Of a DNA stretch of 64,000 nucleotides, positions 24,382 to 34,600 are shown piece after piece. Origin of the DNA: Lachnospiraceae bacterium UBA2864 (lineage in GTDB: Bacteria; Bacillota; Clostridia; Lachnospirales; Lachnospiraceae). Location of the stretch: NCBI GenBank assembly GCA_002350525.1, contig DEFA01000022.1, positions 1-64,000 on the forward strand, read 5' to 3'. Below the pieces are notes generated by a model. That model saw only the letters and a list, made by a program, of their open reading frames with translations. It ran no database searches and had not been told where the DNA came from. Each line of letters starts with the position of its first letter. Position 1 is the stretch's first letter. Position numbers and translations under genes: made by a program.

Positions 24382-25740
24382 GTGAACATTATGATTGCCG
24401 GCTGTGGTAAAGTCGGAAAGTCGATTGCGATGAGACTCTGTGAAGAAGATCATCAGATCACAGTAATAGATATTGATGAAAATGCACTTTCGTCAGTAAC
24501 AAACTCACTTGATGTCATGGGATATCATGGGGATTGTACAAGCATACAGACTCTTCAGGAGGCGGGTATCAAAGATACAGATCTTCTGATAACGGTAACG
24601 AGCGATGATGAGAAGAATATGCTGACGTGTCTTATTGCACGTAAGGCCGGAGGGTGTCAGACTATAGCGAGAGTCAGAAGTCCTCAGTATGCAGAAGATA
24701 TCAAGTATATTAAGGAAGATCTGGGTCTTTCCATGTCCATAAATCCGGAGATGGTAGCGGCAGAGGAAATGCTGAGACTTATTCAGATACCTTCTGCTTT
24801 TGAGGTTGATACTTTTGCGAAAGGAAGAGTCAACCTTATAAGCTTTGTTGTTCCGGCGGGTTCGCTTCTGGACGGACTGCAGCTTAAAAACCTGCATTCC
24901 AGGATTGGAATGAACGCTCTTATCTGCATAGCCGAAAGAAGCGGAAAGGTAGTTATTCCGGGAGGTAATTTCGTTATAGAAGCCGGTGATAAGATATCGG
25001 TTACACTTGCACTTGTTGACGTTAATACATTCTTTAATAAGGTTGGTATAAAGACAAAACCTATTAAAAATGTACTTATAGCAGGCGGCGGAACAATGTC
25101 TTATTATCTGGCAAATAAACTGGGCACACAGAAGGTCGGCGTAAAACTTGTGGAGAAGAGACCGGACCGTGCGGATGAGCTTGCAGAGAAGCTGCCGAAG
25201 GCAATGATAATCTGCGGCGATGCCACGGATAAGAGCCTTCTTGCGGAGGAATCTCTCGATGAGATGGATGCCATATGTGCACTCATGAACGAGGATGAAG
25301 AGAATATAATCCTGTCACTTTATGCCAATAAATATACAAATGCAAAGATGATGACAAGACTTCACAGAGATTCTTATGAAGAGATAGTTTCGGAGCTTCC
25401 GGTCGGACATATAATCTCGACAAAAAAGATAACGGCCGATTATATTACCAGATACATCAGAAGTATGCAGAATACCGCGGGAAGTGATGTAGAGACGCTA
25501 TACAGAATGATGGACGGAGCAGCTCTCGGATTGGAATTCAATATCCGTGCCGGTTTTCCGGGAGCCGGAAAAAGTCTGAAGGATCTTCCTATTATAGACG
25601 GTACGCTGATATGCTGCATAAACAGGAACGGTAAGATCATACGCCCGGGAGGAAACGATACCATGGAAGTCGGAGACAGTGTGGTAATAGTAACTACTCA
25701 TAAAGGACTGAAAAGTCTGGATGAGATAATCAGGAGATAA
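24382..25740 (+). CDS. trkA: Trk potassium uptake NAD-binding regulatory subunit TrkA
   Basis: A 452-residue cytosolic ring protein that gates TrkH with NAD(H)/ATP. It has two RCK_N/RCK_C pairs: Rossmann loops GCGKVGKS near residue 8 and IAGGGTMSYY near 232, each followed by a TrkA_C domain (LLDGLQLKNL and SLKDLPIIDGT). The start is GTG 24382 because GGAGG at 24370-24374 is seven bases away; TTG 24376 is less likely. TrkH follows nine bases after its stop. Full length compared with the family. Confidence 0.95.
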   Translation: MNIMIAGCGKVGKSIAMRLCEEDHQITVIDIDENALSSVTNSLDVMGYHGDCTSIQTLQEAGIKDTDLLITVTSDDEKNMLTCLIARKAGGCQTIARVRSPQYAEDIKYIKEDLGLSMSINPEMVAAEEMLRLIQIPSAFEVDTFAKGRVNLISFVVPAGSLLDGLQLKNLHSRIGMNALICIAERSGKVVIPGGNFVIEAGDKISVTLALVDVNTFFNKVGIKTKPIKNVLIAGGGTMSYYLANKLGTQKVGVKLVEKRPDRADELAEKLPKAMIICGDATDKSLLAEESLDEMDAICALMNEDEENIILSLYANKYTNAKMMTRLHRDSYEEIVSELPVGHIISTKKITADYITRYIRSMQNTAGSDVETLYRMMDGAALGLEFNIRAGFPGAGKSLKDLPIIDGTLICCINRNGKIIRPGGNDTMEVGDSVVIVTTHKGLKSLDEIIRR

Positions 25741-25749
25741 TCGGCAGTC

Positions 25750-27186
25750 ATGAATTACCGTTTGATATTACAATTTTTGGGTTCACTCCTGCAGTTTGAA
25801 GGAGCATTTCTTCTGCTTCCCTTTATAGTGGGACTGTACTATCATGAATCACAGGCAAAGTATTTGCTTATTATCGCGGCGGCAGCGGCAGCGATAGGTA
25901 CTCTTATGAGAATTATCAAGCCAAAGTCGAAAAAGCTTCATCCGAAGGAAGGCTTTATAGTTACGGCACTTTCATGGCTGCTTATGAGTCTGACAGGTGC
26001 CATGCCGTTCTTCATATCGGGTGAGATACCTCATTTTACTGACGCCGTATTTGAAACCGCATCGGGATTTACAACAACGGGAGCAAGTATTCTGACCGAC
26101 ATAGAAGGAATGGCCAGATGCATGCTGTTCTGGAGAAGCTTTACACACTGGATAGGTGGAATGGGAGTTCTTGTTTTCATGCTGATATTCCTCAAGTCCA
26201 GTGCGGATGAGATGAATCTTATGAAAGCCGAATCGCCGGGACCGTCGGTTGATAAGCTGGTTCCGAGAGTACGTACGACAGCATTTATCCTTTATGCCAT
26301 GTATACAGGGTTAACTATTGTATCTATCGTATCTCTCTATATGGCGGGGATGCCGTTCTTCGACTCGGTCTGCATAAGCTTCGGAAGTGCGGGAACGGGA
26401 GGCTTCGGTGTAAGGAGCGACAGCTGTGCGAGCTATTCGGCACTTTGCCAGGTCATAATCACTATATCGATCATATTGTTCGGATGTAACTTTAAGATAT
26501 ATTATCTGATCATCAGTAAAAAGTTTAAAGATCTTTTGAAATGCGAGGAAGTCATCTGTTATCTGATAATTTTTTCACTTGCAGTTGCAATTGTATGTAT
26601 CTGTATAGTAAATGAAGCAGGTTCAGTAGGTGAAAGTGTCAGAACCTCGGCTTTCCAGGTTGCGTCTATAATGACCACAACGGGTTATGCCACGGTGGAT
26701 TTCGACAAATGGAACACACTTGCCAGAGCGGTAATGGTTCTTGTTATGTTTATAGGAGCCTGTGCCGGAAGTACGGGCGGTGGTATAAAAGTTTCAAGAT
26801 GGGTACTATATTTTAAACAGATCAAGAGAGAGATATCCAAGTATACACATCCGCGTTCGGTCAATAAGATCAGACTTGACGGAAATGTAGTGGACGAGGA
26901 TACCATCAGAGGCGCAAATGTATTTCTGATGGCTTATGCATGTGTATTCATCACATCATTCATGATCATCTGTCTTGAGAACAGAGATCTTGTTACGACA
27001 TTTACATCGGTTGCGGCAACGATCAACAATATCGGTCCGGGTCTCGGAGAAGTAGGACCGATGGGAGGATTTTCAACATTTTCCGGTTTATCAAAATGGG
27101 TATTCATCTTTGATATGATTGCAGGAAGACTTGAGCTTTTCCCTGTACTTATAATGTTCGCACCGTCGACATGGAAGAAGAAGTAA
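25750..27186 (+). CDS. trkH: Trk potassium uptake channel subunit TrkH
   Basis: A 478-residue K+ translocating subunit of the cytoplasmic membrane. Four pore-loop regions are seen: the first in ASGFTTTGAS, the second near GSAGTGGFGV, the third in TTTGYATVDF, and the last in NNIGPGLGEVGP; each holds the filter glycine. The conserved GGIKVSRW segment follows the third. Length is normal. It forms an operon with trkA and ends before the bidirectional terminator at 27201-27240. Confidence 0.95.
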   Translation: MNYRLILQFLGSLLQFEGAFLLLPFIVGLYYHESQAKYLLIIAAAAAAIGTLMRIIKPKSKKLHPKEGFIVTALSWLLMSLTGAMPFFISGEIPHFTDAVFETASGFTTTGASILTDIEGMARCMLFWRSFTHWIGGMGVLVFMLIFLKSSADEMNLMKAESPGPSVDKLVPRVRTTAFILYAMYTGLTIVSIVSLYMAGMPFFDSVCISFGSAGTGGFGVRSDSCASYSALCQVIITISIILFGCNFKIYYLIISKKFKDLLKCEEVICYLIIFSLAVAIVCICIVNEAGSVGESVRTSAFQVASIMTTTGYATVDFDKWNTLARAVMVLVMFIGACAGSTGGGIKVSRWVLYFKQIKREISKYTHPRSVNKIRLDGNVVDEDTIRGANVFLMAYACVFITSFMIICLENRDLVTTFTSVAATINNIGPGLGEVGPMGGFSTFSGLSKWVFIFDMIAGRLELFPVLIMFAPSTWKKK

Positions 27187-27200
27187 ATAATAAAATAAAA

Positions 27201-27240
27201 AACAACTTAGAATACAATGCTGTATCCTAAGTTGTTTTAA
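27201..27240. terminator. Bidirectional terminator between trkH and the - strand gene
   Basis: A 16-base arm from 27201 pairs with the arm at 27221-27236 with one mismatch and a four-base loop. T-runs flank it on both strands, so it serves both convergent genes. Confidence 0.85.
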
Positions 27241-27265
27241 TAAATACTTAAATATTCGATTCGGA

Positions 27266-27904
27266 TTATCTTATCTCCGAATAACCGCCTGCTGATACAA
27301 GACCGTCAAGCTTAACACCAGACTGGCAGTAAGGGCAGTTATGGGATGAATATGACGCATAACCTTCGATATCATTTTTGTGGAATATCGAATGTATCTC
27401 ATGACCTTCCACCTCATCGGAAGCTGAGAAAATTGCTGAGATTCCTGAAATGGATCCGCCATAGTATTCTATACATTCAATAGCCTTCTCGGTTGTATGT
27501 CCGGTTGTGATAGTAGCAAGAAGTAAGAGAACATGTCTCGAATGGATCATCGGGATGACATTATCCTTGAAGGTGAGTTGACCTACGGAATTAACTTCAG
27601 GTGTGATAACATACATGGTTCCGTGCTGGTTCATGCTGATGATTCCGGAAGCAGTAAGCTCATCTGCGAGATATGCGCCGATCACCTCAGTGCCGTCTAT
27701 ACATACGATAGTATCTATGACTGAGGAAGCAATATACTCGGAGGCCATAGACTTTGCAACTGCCTTAGCTTCGCTTGAACGGGCCTTGAGAGTGGTAAGA
27801 TCTATGTAATAGTTGATATGTGACGATGTTGTAGCAAAGTGTCCCTGAGATACTTTAAGCTTGATCTGATTGTTATACGGTGAATCTACTTTAAATGTTT
27901 GCAT
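27266..27904 (-). CDS. Orotate phosphoribosyltransferase-like protein
   Basis: A 212-residue protein with a type I phosphoribosyltransferase fold. The sequence VVLLL-type strand HVLLLLATITTGHT marks the PRPP loop position, although the usual DD acidic pair is replaced by LA. An IDGTEVIGAYLA segment corresponds to the pyrophosphate loop. The C-terminus carries a Cys pair (NCPYCQSG) not found in classical PyrE. It may be a regulatory or altered-substrate homologue rather than true PyrE. It is transcribed leftwards from its own TTGACA/TATAAT promoter, with AGGGGG before the ATG. Confidence 0.75.
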   Translation of the reverse strand: MQTFKVDSPYNNQIKLKVSQGHFATTSSHINYYIDLTTLKARSSEAKAVAKSMASEYIASSVIDTIVCIDGTEVIGAYLADELTASGIISMNQHGTMYVITPEVNSVGQLTFKDNVIPMIHSRHVLLLLATITTGHTTEKAIECIEYYGGSISGISAIFSASDEVEGHEIHSIFHKNDIEGYASYSSHNCPYCQSGVKLDGLVSAGGYSEIR

Positions 27905-27957
27905 ATTAGTCCCCCTTTTGTACTACACCTATGTTGTATATGGTAATTTACTCATAT

Positions 27958-27986
27958 ATTATAACTATTTCGATTATAAGTGTCAA
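27958..27986 (-). promoter_or_regulatory. Promoter of the - strand PRTase-like gene
   Basis: On the - strand TTGACA (27986-27981) and TATAAT (27963-27958) are both consensus with a 17-base spacer. It lies in the 127-base divergent gap with addB. Confidence 0.85.
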
Positions 27987-28031
27987 AAGCGATTTAGGAT
28001 ATATTTAATTACATTTATTATGAGGAGTTAT

Positions 28032-31000
28032 ATGAGAGCTCAGAATGAATTATATGTAGGGCCGTCAGGCTCGGGAAAATCAGCCGCACTTTCGCGTTAT
28101 ATTCTGGAACAGGCACATGAGAATCCTGATAAGAGTTATTATCTCATCGTACCGGATCAGTCCGCTAGTGCCTATGAGAAGAGACTTCTCGGAATGAACA
28201 GGGATCTCTTCAACATAGCAGGTCTTCTTAATGTGGATATTCTGGGTATGTCCAGACTCGCATTCAGAGTATTTGAAGAATATGATGTTCCGTCAGGCAG
28301 GGTACTCGAAGAGTTCGAGAGAAGCATGATGGTAAGAGCGGCATGCTCTAAGGTTGCGAATCTCATGAAAGTATACGGCGGAAGTATCGATAAGAAGGGA
28401 TTTATAAGCCAGGCCAAGTCACTTATATCGGAACTGCTGCAGTTCGGTATCACACTGGATGATATCAAGCTTATTTCCGATAAACTTAAGGAACAGGGAG
28501 CCGATACACTTTCCGATAAGCTGAATGATATCAAGCTTATTTATGAAGAGATAAGAGTCAGGTTTCTCTGGAATTCGGGAGCCGAACTTCCTGAAGAGAG
28601 AATGAAGATATTTGCGGATTGTCTTCGGGATAAGTCCGTAAAGAGTATCGTGGACGGGGCAGTAATAGTATTCGATGAATTCAGAGGTTTTACACCGGAT
28701 CAGTTTGAGATAATCAGAGGACTTAATGAGAGAGCGGAGAAACTTATATTCGGCCTTACCATGGAAGGAGCGGATATCAGAACGGGCAAAGAGATAAAGG
28801 AGCACGAGCTGTTTTATCAGAGTTATACAACATATAAAACGCTTATGGAAATCCTGGGGACTGTACCTGTGATAAAGTATTATGAGAGAGGCACAGATAT
28901 TTCGAGATTTGCAAAAGAATCGGGCCTTGCTCATCTTGAGAAGGGAATATTCAGATTCCCTATCAAAGAGTATGTGGGAGTGCCGGATGATATCGAAATC
29001 CGGAGAGCGGATGATCAGGTGGCGGAGATCAAAGTTGTAGCAGAGGATATTCTGAGGCAGGTGAAACAAGGTGCCAGATTTAAGGATTTTGCCGTGGTAA
29101 CCGGCGATATGAAGGGTCTCAGTGCTTATGCGGAGGGTGTATTCAGAGATTACGGGATTCCCGTATTTATGGATCAGTCCAAGAGTATAGGAAAGAATCC
29201 TTATACTGAAGGGCTTATCAAACTGCTCCAGATTATAGATAAAGATTTTAATTACGACAGCATATTCGGATTTATCAAACTCGGGCTTGTGGGGGAGGAT
29301 ATATCCGGAGCTCTTGATGTGCTTGAAAATCACTGTCTGAGACATGGTATCAGAGGCAGGAAAATATGGGAAAAAACCATTGAAGTATCCAAAGATTCCT
29401 TACCGGAAGAATTAAAAGATGAGATAGCAGATGACTATGCAAATTGCGAAAAAGCAAGAGCGGCGGTTATGGATCTTCTCGCGCCGATGCTTGAACTGAA
29501 CAGAAAATCCGAAAGGGTTTCAAATATATCTCAGGCTTTAAGAATCATGATGTCGGCGGAAAAGCTGGATTATGAGAAGAAGATTGAAGAAACTGTCGGA
29601 GTGTATGAAAAACTCGGAAAACCTGCGGAAGCGAATGCAATGAAAGCTCTTTACGAAAAGCTTTGTTCTATGTTTGACAGTATGGATGAGATGCTGGGAT
29701 ATGAAGAAGTAAGCATTCATGATTATCTGGAAATCATTTCTTCCGGAACAGAGGATATGAAACTGGGTGTTATCCCGCCTACGCTGGATTCCGTTACGAT
29801 CGCGGACTGTGAAAGAAGCCGTCTGGACCGCGTAAAGACAATATATTTCATAAATATGAATGACGGAATACTTCCGGGAACGGCATCGGGCGGAAAACTT
29901 CTGTCCGACAGAGATAAGGACAGGATAGAAACACTTTTTGCAGATAACGGAATAATGAAAAAACTTGCTCCGAACGATAAGATTCAAAGTTATATGGAGC
30001 AGTTTTATATATATCAGATGCTGACGAAGCCGGAGAAAAAACTTGTGCTTTCGTATGCGGATACCGGAAGAGACGGCAAGGCTATGGAAGTGTCATATAT
30101 TCTCGGACGTATAAAGAGACTGTTCCCGAAACTTGAAACGGTAAGGAAAACACCTAAACCTTTTAACGGAACCAGGGCTACGGATATATATTACTTCACG
30201 GACAGTATAAGAAATGCAATGGGAATGTTGAGAGACAGAAACATTGCCGAACTTGAAACAGAAGAAAGATTTACATCGGAAATAAATGATATAGCGTCAT
30301 TCAGAAAGCAGGATCCGGAATGTTTTGATTTTGATGACAGGGCAGTACTGTACAGCAATAAGGCCGAACAGCTTCCGCAGAATATCATGAAGGATCTGAA
30401 ACTCGATATATCGGTATCGAAGATGGAAAGCTATGCGGGGTGCCCGTATTCGTATTTCTTAAAGTATATTCTTAAACTGTCTCCGCGTGAAGAAAAACAG
30501 CTGGACAACCTTGATGTGGGCAACATTCTTCACAGGGCTTTGGAACTGGCCGGTGAGACGGTAAAGGATCTTTTCGGCAATGACTGGAAAAAGATTAAAG
30601 ATGTTTCATTGGAAAAGATATCAAAGGAATCCCTTGATCGGGCACTTTCCGAAAATGAGTTCTTCAAGGATGAGGGTGAACAGGATAAAGGGAAGAATGA
30701 TGTGGTAAGAGAGCAGCTTTTAAACGTTATGGATAGATCGATGAAGACTATCAGGTATCAGATTTCCAAAGGCGAGTTGCTTCCTGAAACGTTTGAGCAG
30801 ACTTTTTCCGCAACATTCACGGTTTCGCGCCCTGACGGAGAGAAACTGCCGATAACAATAAACGGAAAGATTGACAGGGTAGACAGTTATGATTCGGAAG
30901 ATGAGAGAATATTTCGAATCATAGATTATAAGACAGGTGATAAAAAGTTTGATCCGAAACGTATCGAACAGGGACTGGATCTTCAGTTGTCGGTATATAT

Positions 31001-31646
31001 GGATGTAATCAATGAAATATTAAAGAGGGAATACAAAGATAAGTGTGTTATACCGGCAGGTATGTACTATTATCATGTTTCCAATCCGGAAATCAGGCTT
31101 ACGGATCAGGTTCTTGCATCGGCAGAAGGAGATGAAGCCGCTGCTGCCGAAAAGTCACAGTTACAGCAGTTGAGATTGAACGGTGCAATAAATATAGATG
31201 ATCCTGAAAAACATAGGATAACCGAACTTCAGGAAGAAGGAATAGTTGATGAAACCGGCGCTGTCAGAAAAGGAACGGTGTTGTCACTGGACAGCGGACG
31301 CAGTGCTGATACATATTCAAAGTCTACGGCTGTGGTTGTTACAAAACAAATGGAAGGCCTTGGCAAATTCGGACGAAACAAGATGGCAGAACTGACCGAA
31401 CAGATGTTGGGTGGAGACATAAGTAAAACCCCGATCAGAATGGGACGAGGCGGAAAAGTCAGATGTACTTACTGTGATTACAGACAGATCTGCAGATTCG
31501 GAAGCTATGGAGGAAAAATCAGGTACATTCCGGATGATGCGGAAAGCTCAATAGAAACCATAGCACGTATAACAGATAATATAGAGGAAAGGTCTCAATA
31601 TGACAGATTGGAACAAAGCACAATTAAAAGTTCTGGAAAGTCTTAA
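28032..31646 (+). CDS. addB: ATP-dependent helicase/nuclease AddB subunit
   Basis: A 1204-residue partner of AddA in double-strand-break end resection. The N-terminal Walker-like loop VGPSGSGKS is near residue 10, and an inactive helicase-like body follows. The C-terminal RecB-type nuclease has the LDVGNILHRALE start, IDYKTGDKKF with its catalytic Asp/Lys, and four Cys for the 4Fe-4S cluster: one in YAGCPYSYFLKY and three in CTYCDYRQICRF. ATG 28032 has GAGGAG just before it; ATG 28020 is possible but lacks a site. It overlaps addA by 47 bases. Confidence 0.95.
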   Translation: MRAQNELYVGPSGSGKSAALSRYILEQAHENPDKSYYLIVPDQSASAYEKRLLGMNRDLFNIAGLLNVDILGMSRLAFRVFEEYDVPSGRVLEEFERSMMVRAACSKVANLMKVYGGSIDKKGFISQAKSLISELLQFGITLDDIKLISDKLKEQGADTLSDKLNDIKLIYEEIRVRFLWNSGAELPEERMKIFADCLRDKSVKSIVDGAVIVFDEFRGFTPDQFEIIRGLNERAEKLIFGLTMEGADIRTGKEIKEHELFYQSYTTYKTLMEILGTVPVIKYYERGTDISRFAKESGLAHLEKGIFRFPIKEYVGVPDDIEIRRADDQVAEIKVVAEDILRQVKQGARFKDFAVVTGDMKGLSAYAEGVFRDYGIPVFMDQSKSIGKNPYTEGLIKLLQIIDKDFNYDSIFGFIKLGLVGEDISGALDVLENHCLRHGIRGRKIWEKTIEVSKDSLPEELKDEIADDYANCEKARAAVMDLLAPMLELNRKSERVSNISQALRIMMSAEKLDYEKKIEETVGVYEKLGKPAEANAMKALYEKLCSMFDSMDEMLGYEEVSIHDYLEIISSGTEDMKLGVIPPTLDSVTIADCERSRLDRVKTIYFINMNDGILPGTASGGKLLSDRDKDRIETLFADNGIMKKLAPNDKIQSYMEQFYIYQMLTKPEKKLVLSYADTGRDGKAMEVSYILGRIKRLFPKLETVRKTPKPFNGTRATDIYYFTDSIRNAMGMLRDRNIAELETEERFTSEINDIASFRKQDPECFDFDDRAVLYSNKAEQLPQNIMKDLKLDISVSKMESYAGCPYSYFLKYILKLSPREEKQLDNLDVGNILHRALELAGETVKDLFGNDWKKIKDVSLEKISKESLDRALSENEFFKDEGEQDKGKNDVVREQLLNVMDRSMKTIRYQISKGELLPETFEQTFSATFTVSRPDGEKLPITINGKIDRVDSYDSEDERIFRIIDYKTGDKKFDPKRIEQGLDLQLSVYMDVINEILKREYKDKCVIPAGMYYYHVSNPEIRLTDQVLASAEGDEAAAAEKSQLQQLRLNGAINIDDPEKHRITELQEEGIVDETGAVRKGTVLSLDSGRSADTYSKSTAVVVTKQMEGLGKFGRNKMAELTEQMLGGDISKTPIRMGRGGKVRCTYCDYRQICRFGSYGGKIRYIPDDAESSIETIARITDNIEERSQYDRLEQSTIKSSGKS

Positions 31647-34600
31647 AGATGACAGGAATATACTGGTATCGGCAGCTGCCGGATCCGGTAAAACAGCGGT
31701 TTTGGTTGAGAGGATCATCAGAAGTGTTACGGAGAAAAGATGCGGTATAGACGAACTTCTGGTGGTTACTTTTACCCGTGCGGCAGCAGCACAAATGAAG
31801 TCGAAGATCATAAAAGCACTTGAACAGATATGTGAGGATGGAGGAAATCCTCATATGGTCAAACAGCTTTCCTTGGCTGAAAATGCGGATATAACAACAA
31901 TTGACAGCTTCTGTAATCGTGTTGTAAAAGAAAATTTCAGCCGTATCGGAATTGATCCTGCCTACGATTTTTATGATGCTCAGGAAGCTAAAATGCTCCA
32001 GGAAGACATTCTGGATGAATGCTTTGAGAATTGGTATAAGGAAGATGAGAATTTTACAAAAATCTCCGGCCTGTTTATGAAAAAAGGAATAGATGACAGT
32101 TTTCTTCGGGATACGATTTTTGTAATTTACAGGGTTTCTCAAAGCCATGCGGATGAGCATAAATTTTTTGAATATGTCAGAGACCAGGCAAGGGCATCCG
32201 GAAGTAAGATAAAAAATCTTACGTGGGTGAAGAAACTTTCCGAACAGATAATGAATATTGCGGAAAATACAATACTGAAGCTCGAGAAGGCTAAAGAGTT
32301 TTATACTGCTTTCAAAGGGACAGAGCTGGAAAAATTAGCGGATAATATGCTGCAGGTTCTGGATGCGGATATTGAGCATGTAAGAAATATCAGTTTGGGT
32401 AAAGACTTAAAAGAAATGCGTATCGCAGCAAATGAAAAAATGAAAACTTTTACCAAGAAGTCTGCCTGTGTAGAAGCTTTCGGCCCCGAGACGGCATATT
32501 ACGCGGATTTCAGAAACTACATTAAGAAGGTATTCCAGAAGCTTCCCGATATGGATAAGATCATAGATGAGCAGGAAAGAAATCGTTGGATAACACTTAG
32601 CCTGATTGATTATACGGAGAAGTTTGCGGAGAGACTGATTGAAGAAAAAAAGAAAAATAAACGTTTTGAATTCGGTGACATAGCTCATTTTGCATATAAG
32701 GTTTTACGGGATCCGAAAACGGGAGAATTGACACATGCTGCTGAAGAACTCAGAGACAGATACAGGTATATTTATATTGATGAATATCAGGACAGTAATG
32801 ATCTTCAGGAGGAAATTCTGAATTCTGTGGCCAGACGTGACAGTGAGGGCCGCACCTGCAATATATTCATGGTAGGAGATGTAAAACAGAGCATATACAG
32901 ATTCAGACTTGCAAAACCGAAACTCTTTATGGAAAAGAGCGAAAATTATGCAAAAGAAGACGGAGACGGAATACTTCTGAATCTTAATACGAATTACAGA
33001 TCGAGAAAAGAAATCCTTGATGCGACAAACTTTATATTCGGTATGCTTATGACAAAAGAATTAGGCGGTATTGAATATGATGACGCTGCCAAGCTGAATG
33101 CGCCGGAGAAAAAAGAAGGAGATCAGGAGTCACCCGATGATAAAACGATTCGTCCGGAATTGATCCTTATGACGGACTTTAAAGAAGATAGGGAAGCGGT
33201 GCTGAATAACGAATCGGAAGACGAAGATGAAGAAGAGATAAAATCTCTTGATCTGATATCTTCGGATGAAGCAGAAGCTTTTATGATAGGCAAAAGAATT
33301 CTTGAGTTTGTGAACGGCAGTGACGGTTCCGGAAAAAAATACAATTTCGGAGATATTACGATTTTAATGAGAACCGTGTCGGGAACCGAACCCATGGTGG
33401 ATGTGCTGACCAATATGGGGATTCCCGTAAAGCTGGACAGCAATTCGGGATACTTTGATGCTGCGGAGATAATGACTCTTCTGGGAGTGCTGGCAGTTAT
33501 AGATAATTCCAGACAGGATATTCCTTTTACATCGGTTCTTCTTTCCGAAATAGGAAAGATGACAGAGCCTGAGCTCGCACTGGTGATGACCAGAAGACCG
33601 CTCAGAAGAAGATATATGTATGACATGTGTCTTGATTTTGCAAATGCCTACAGAGATTCGGAAGATGATGAATTGCGCACTGTTGCCGAAAAATTAGATG
33701 CTGTCATTACACTGTTTGACAAGTGGAAAAGTGTTAAATCCTATATATCGATAGCGGAACTGATAGATATGATACTGTATGATACGGGATATGATATATT
33801 CGTGTCTTCTATGCCGGAGGGAGAGATCCGACTTGCCAATGTCAGAATGCTGAGATACCGAGCTGAAGTATTTGAAAAATCAGGCTTTACAAGCTTGTTT
33901 GACTTTATGAGATATGTAGAGAAATGTAAGGTCCACGATATAGATTTCGGAAAAGCCGAAGCTCAGAGCGATGCCGGAAATGTTGTCCATATTACATCTA
34001 TTCACAGCAGTAAAGGTCTGGAGTATCCGGTAGTCATCCTGGCCAGAACAGGACACGGATTTAATTTACGGGATATGCAGAAGGCTGTGATCATGGACCC
34101 GGAATACGGATTGGCACATGACAGTTATGAGATATTGGATAACGGAATATGCGTTAAAAGAGAAGGCGTTAAAAGAGACATATTTATTGATATGCAGTTA
34201 AGAGAAACAATGGCTGAGGAAATGCGCCTTCTTTATGTTGCTATGACGCGTGCAAAAGAGAGGCTTGTTATAACCGGATTAGCAGTAAAATCATTTGATA
34301 CGATGCATTACGATCTGGGATTAAATCCCCGACTTAAAGCTATGCTTTATATGATTCTTCCGGCAATTAATGCCGAAGGATTTGATAAGCATTTTGAATT
34401 GAAGATGTTTAAAAAGACAGATCTGGTTGCGGAATATACAGGAAGGCAGGATGGCGAAAGAGCCGCTAAACCTGAAGAAGCATATAAACGTCTGAAAGAA
34501 AAAGTGGCCGAGGCAGAGGCTGAGAATCCGAAAAAAGCCGATAACCCTTACAATTACACCTATCCTTATCTTGCAGCCGTTACAGCGCCTTCTAAGGCGG

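Noticed and set aside
28419..29345. A 308-codon open frame on the - strand inside addB
   Set aside because: Antisense to a clearly functional AddB region; composition and lack of ribosome site mark a shadow frame.
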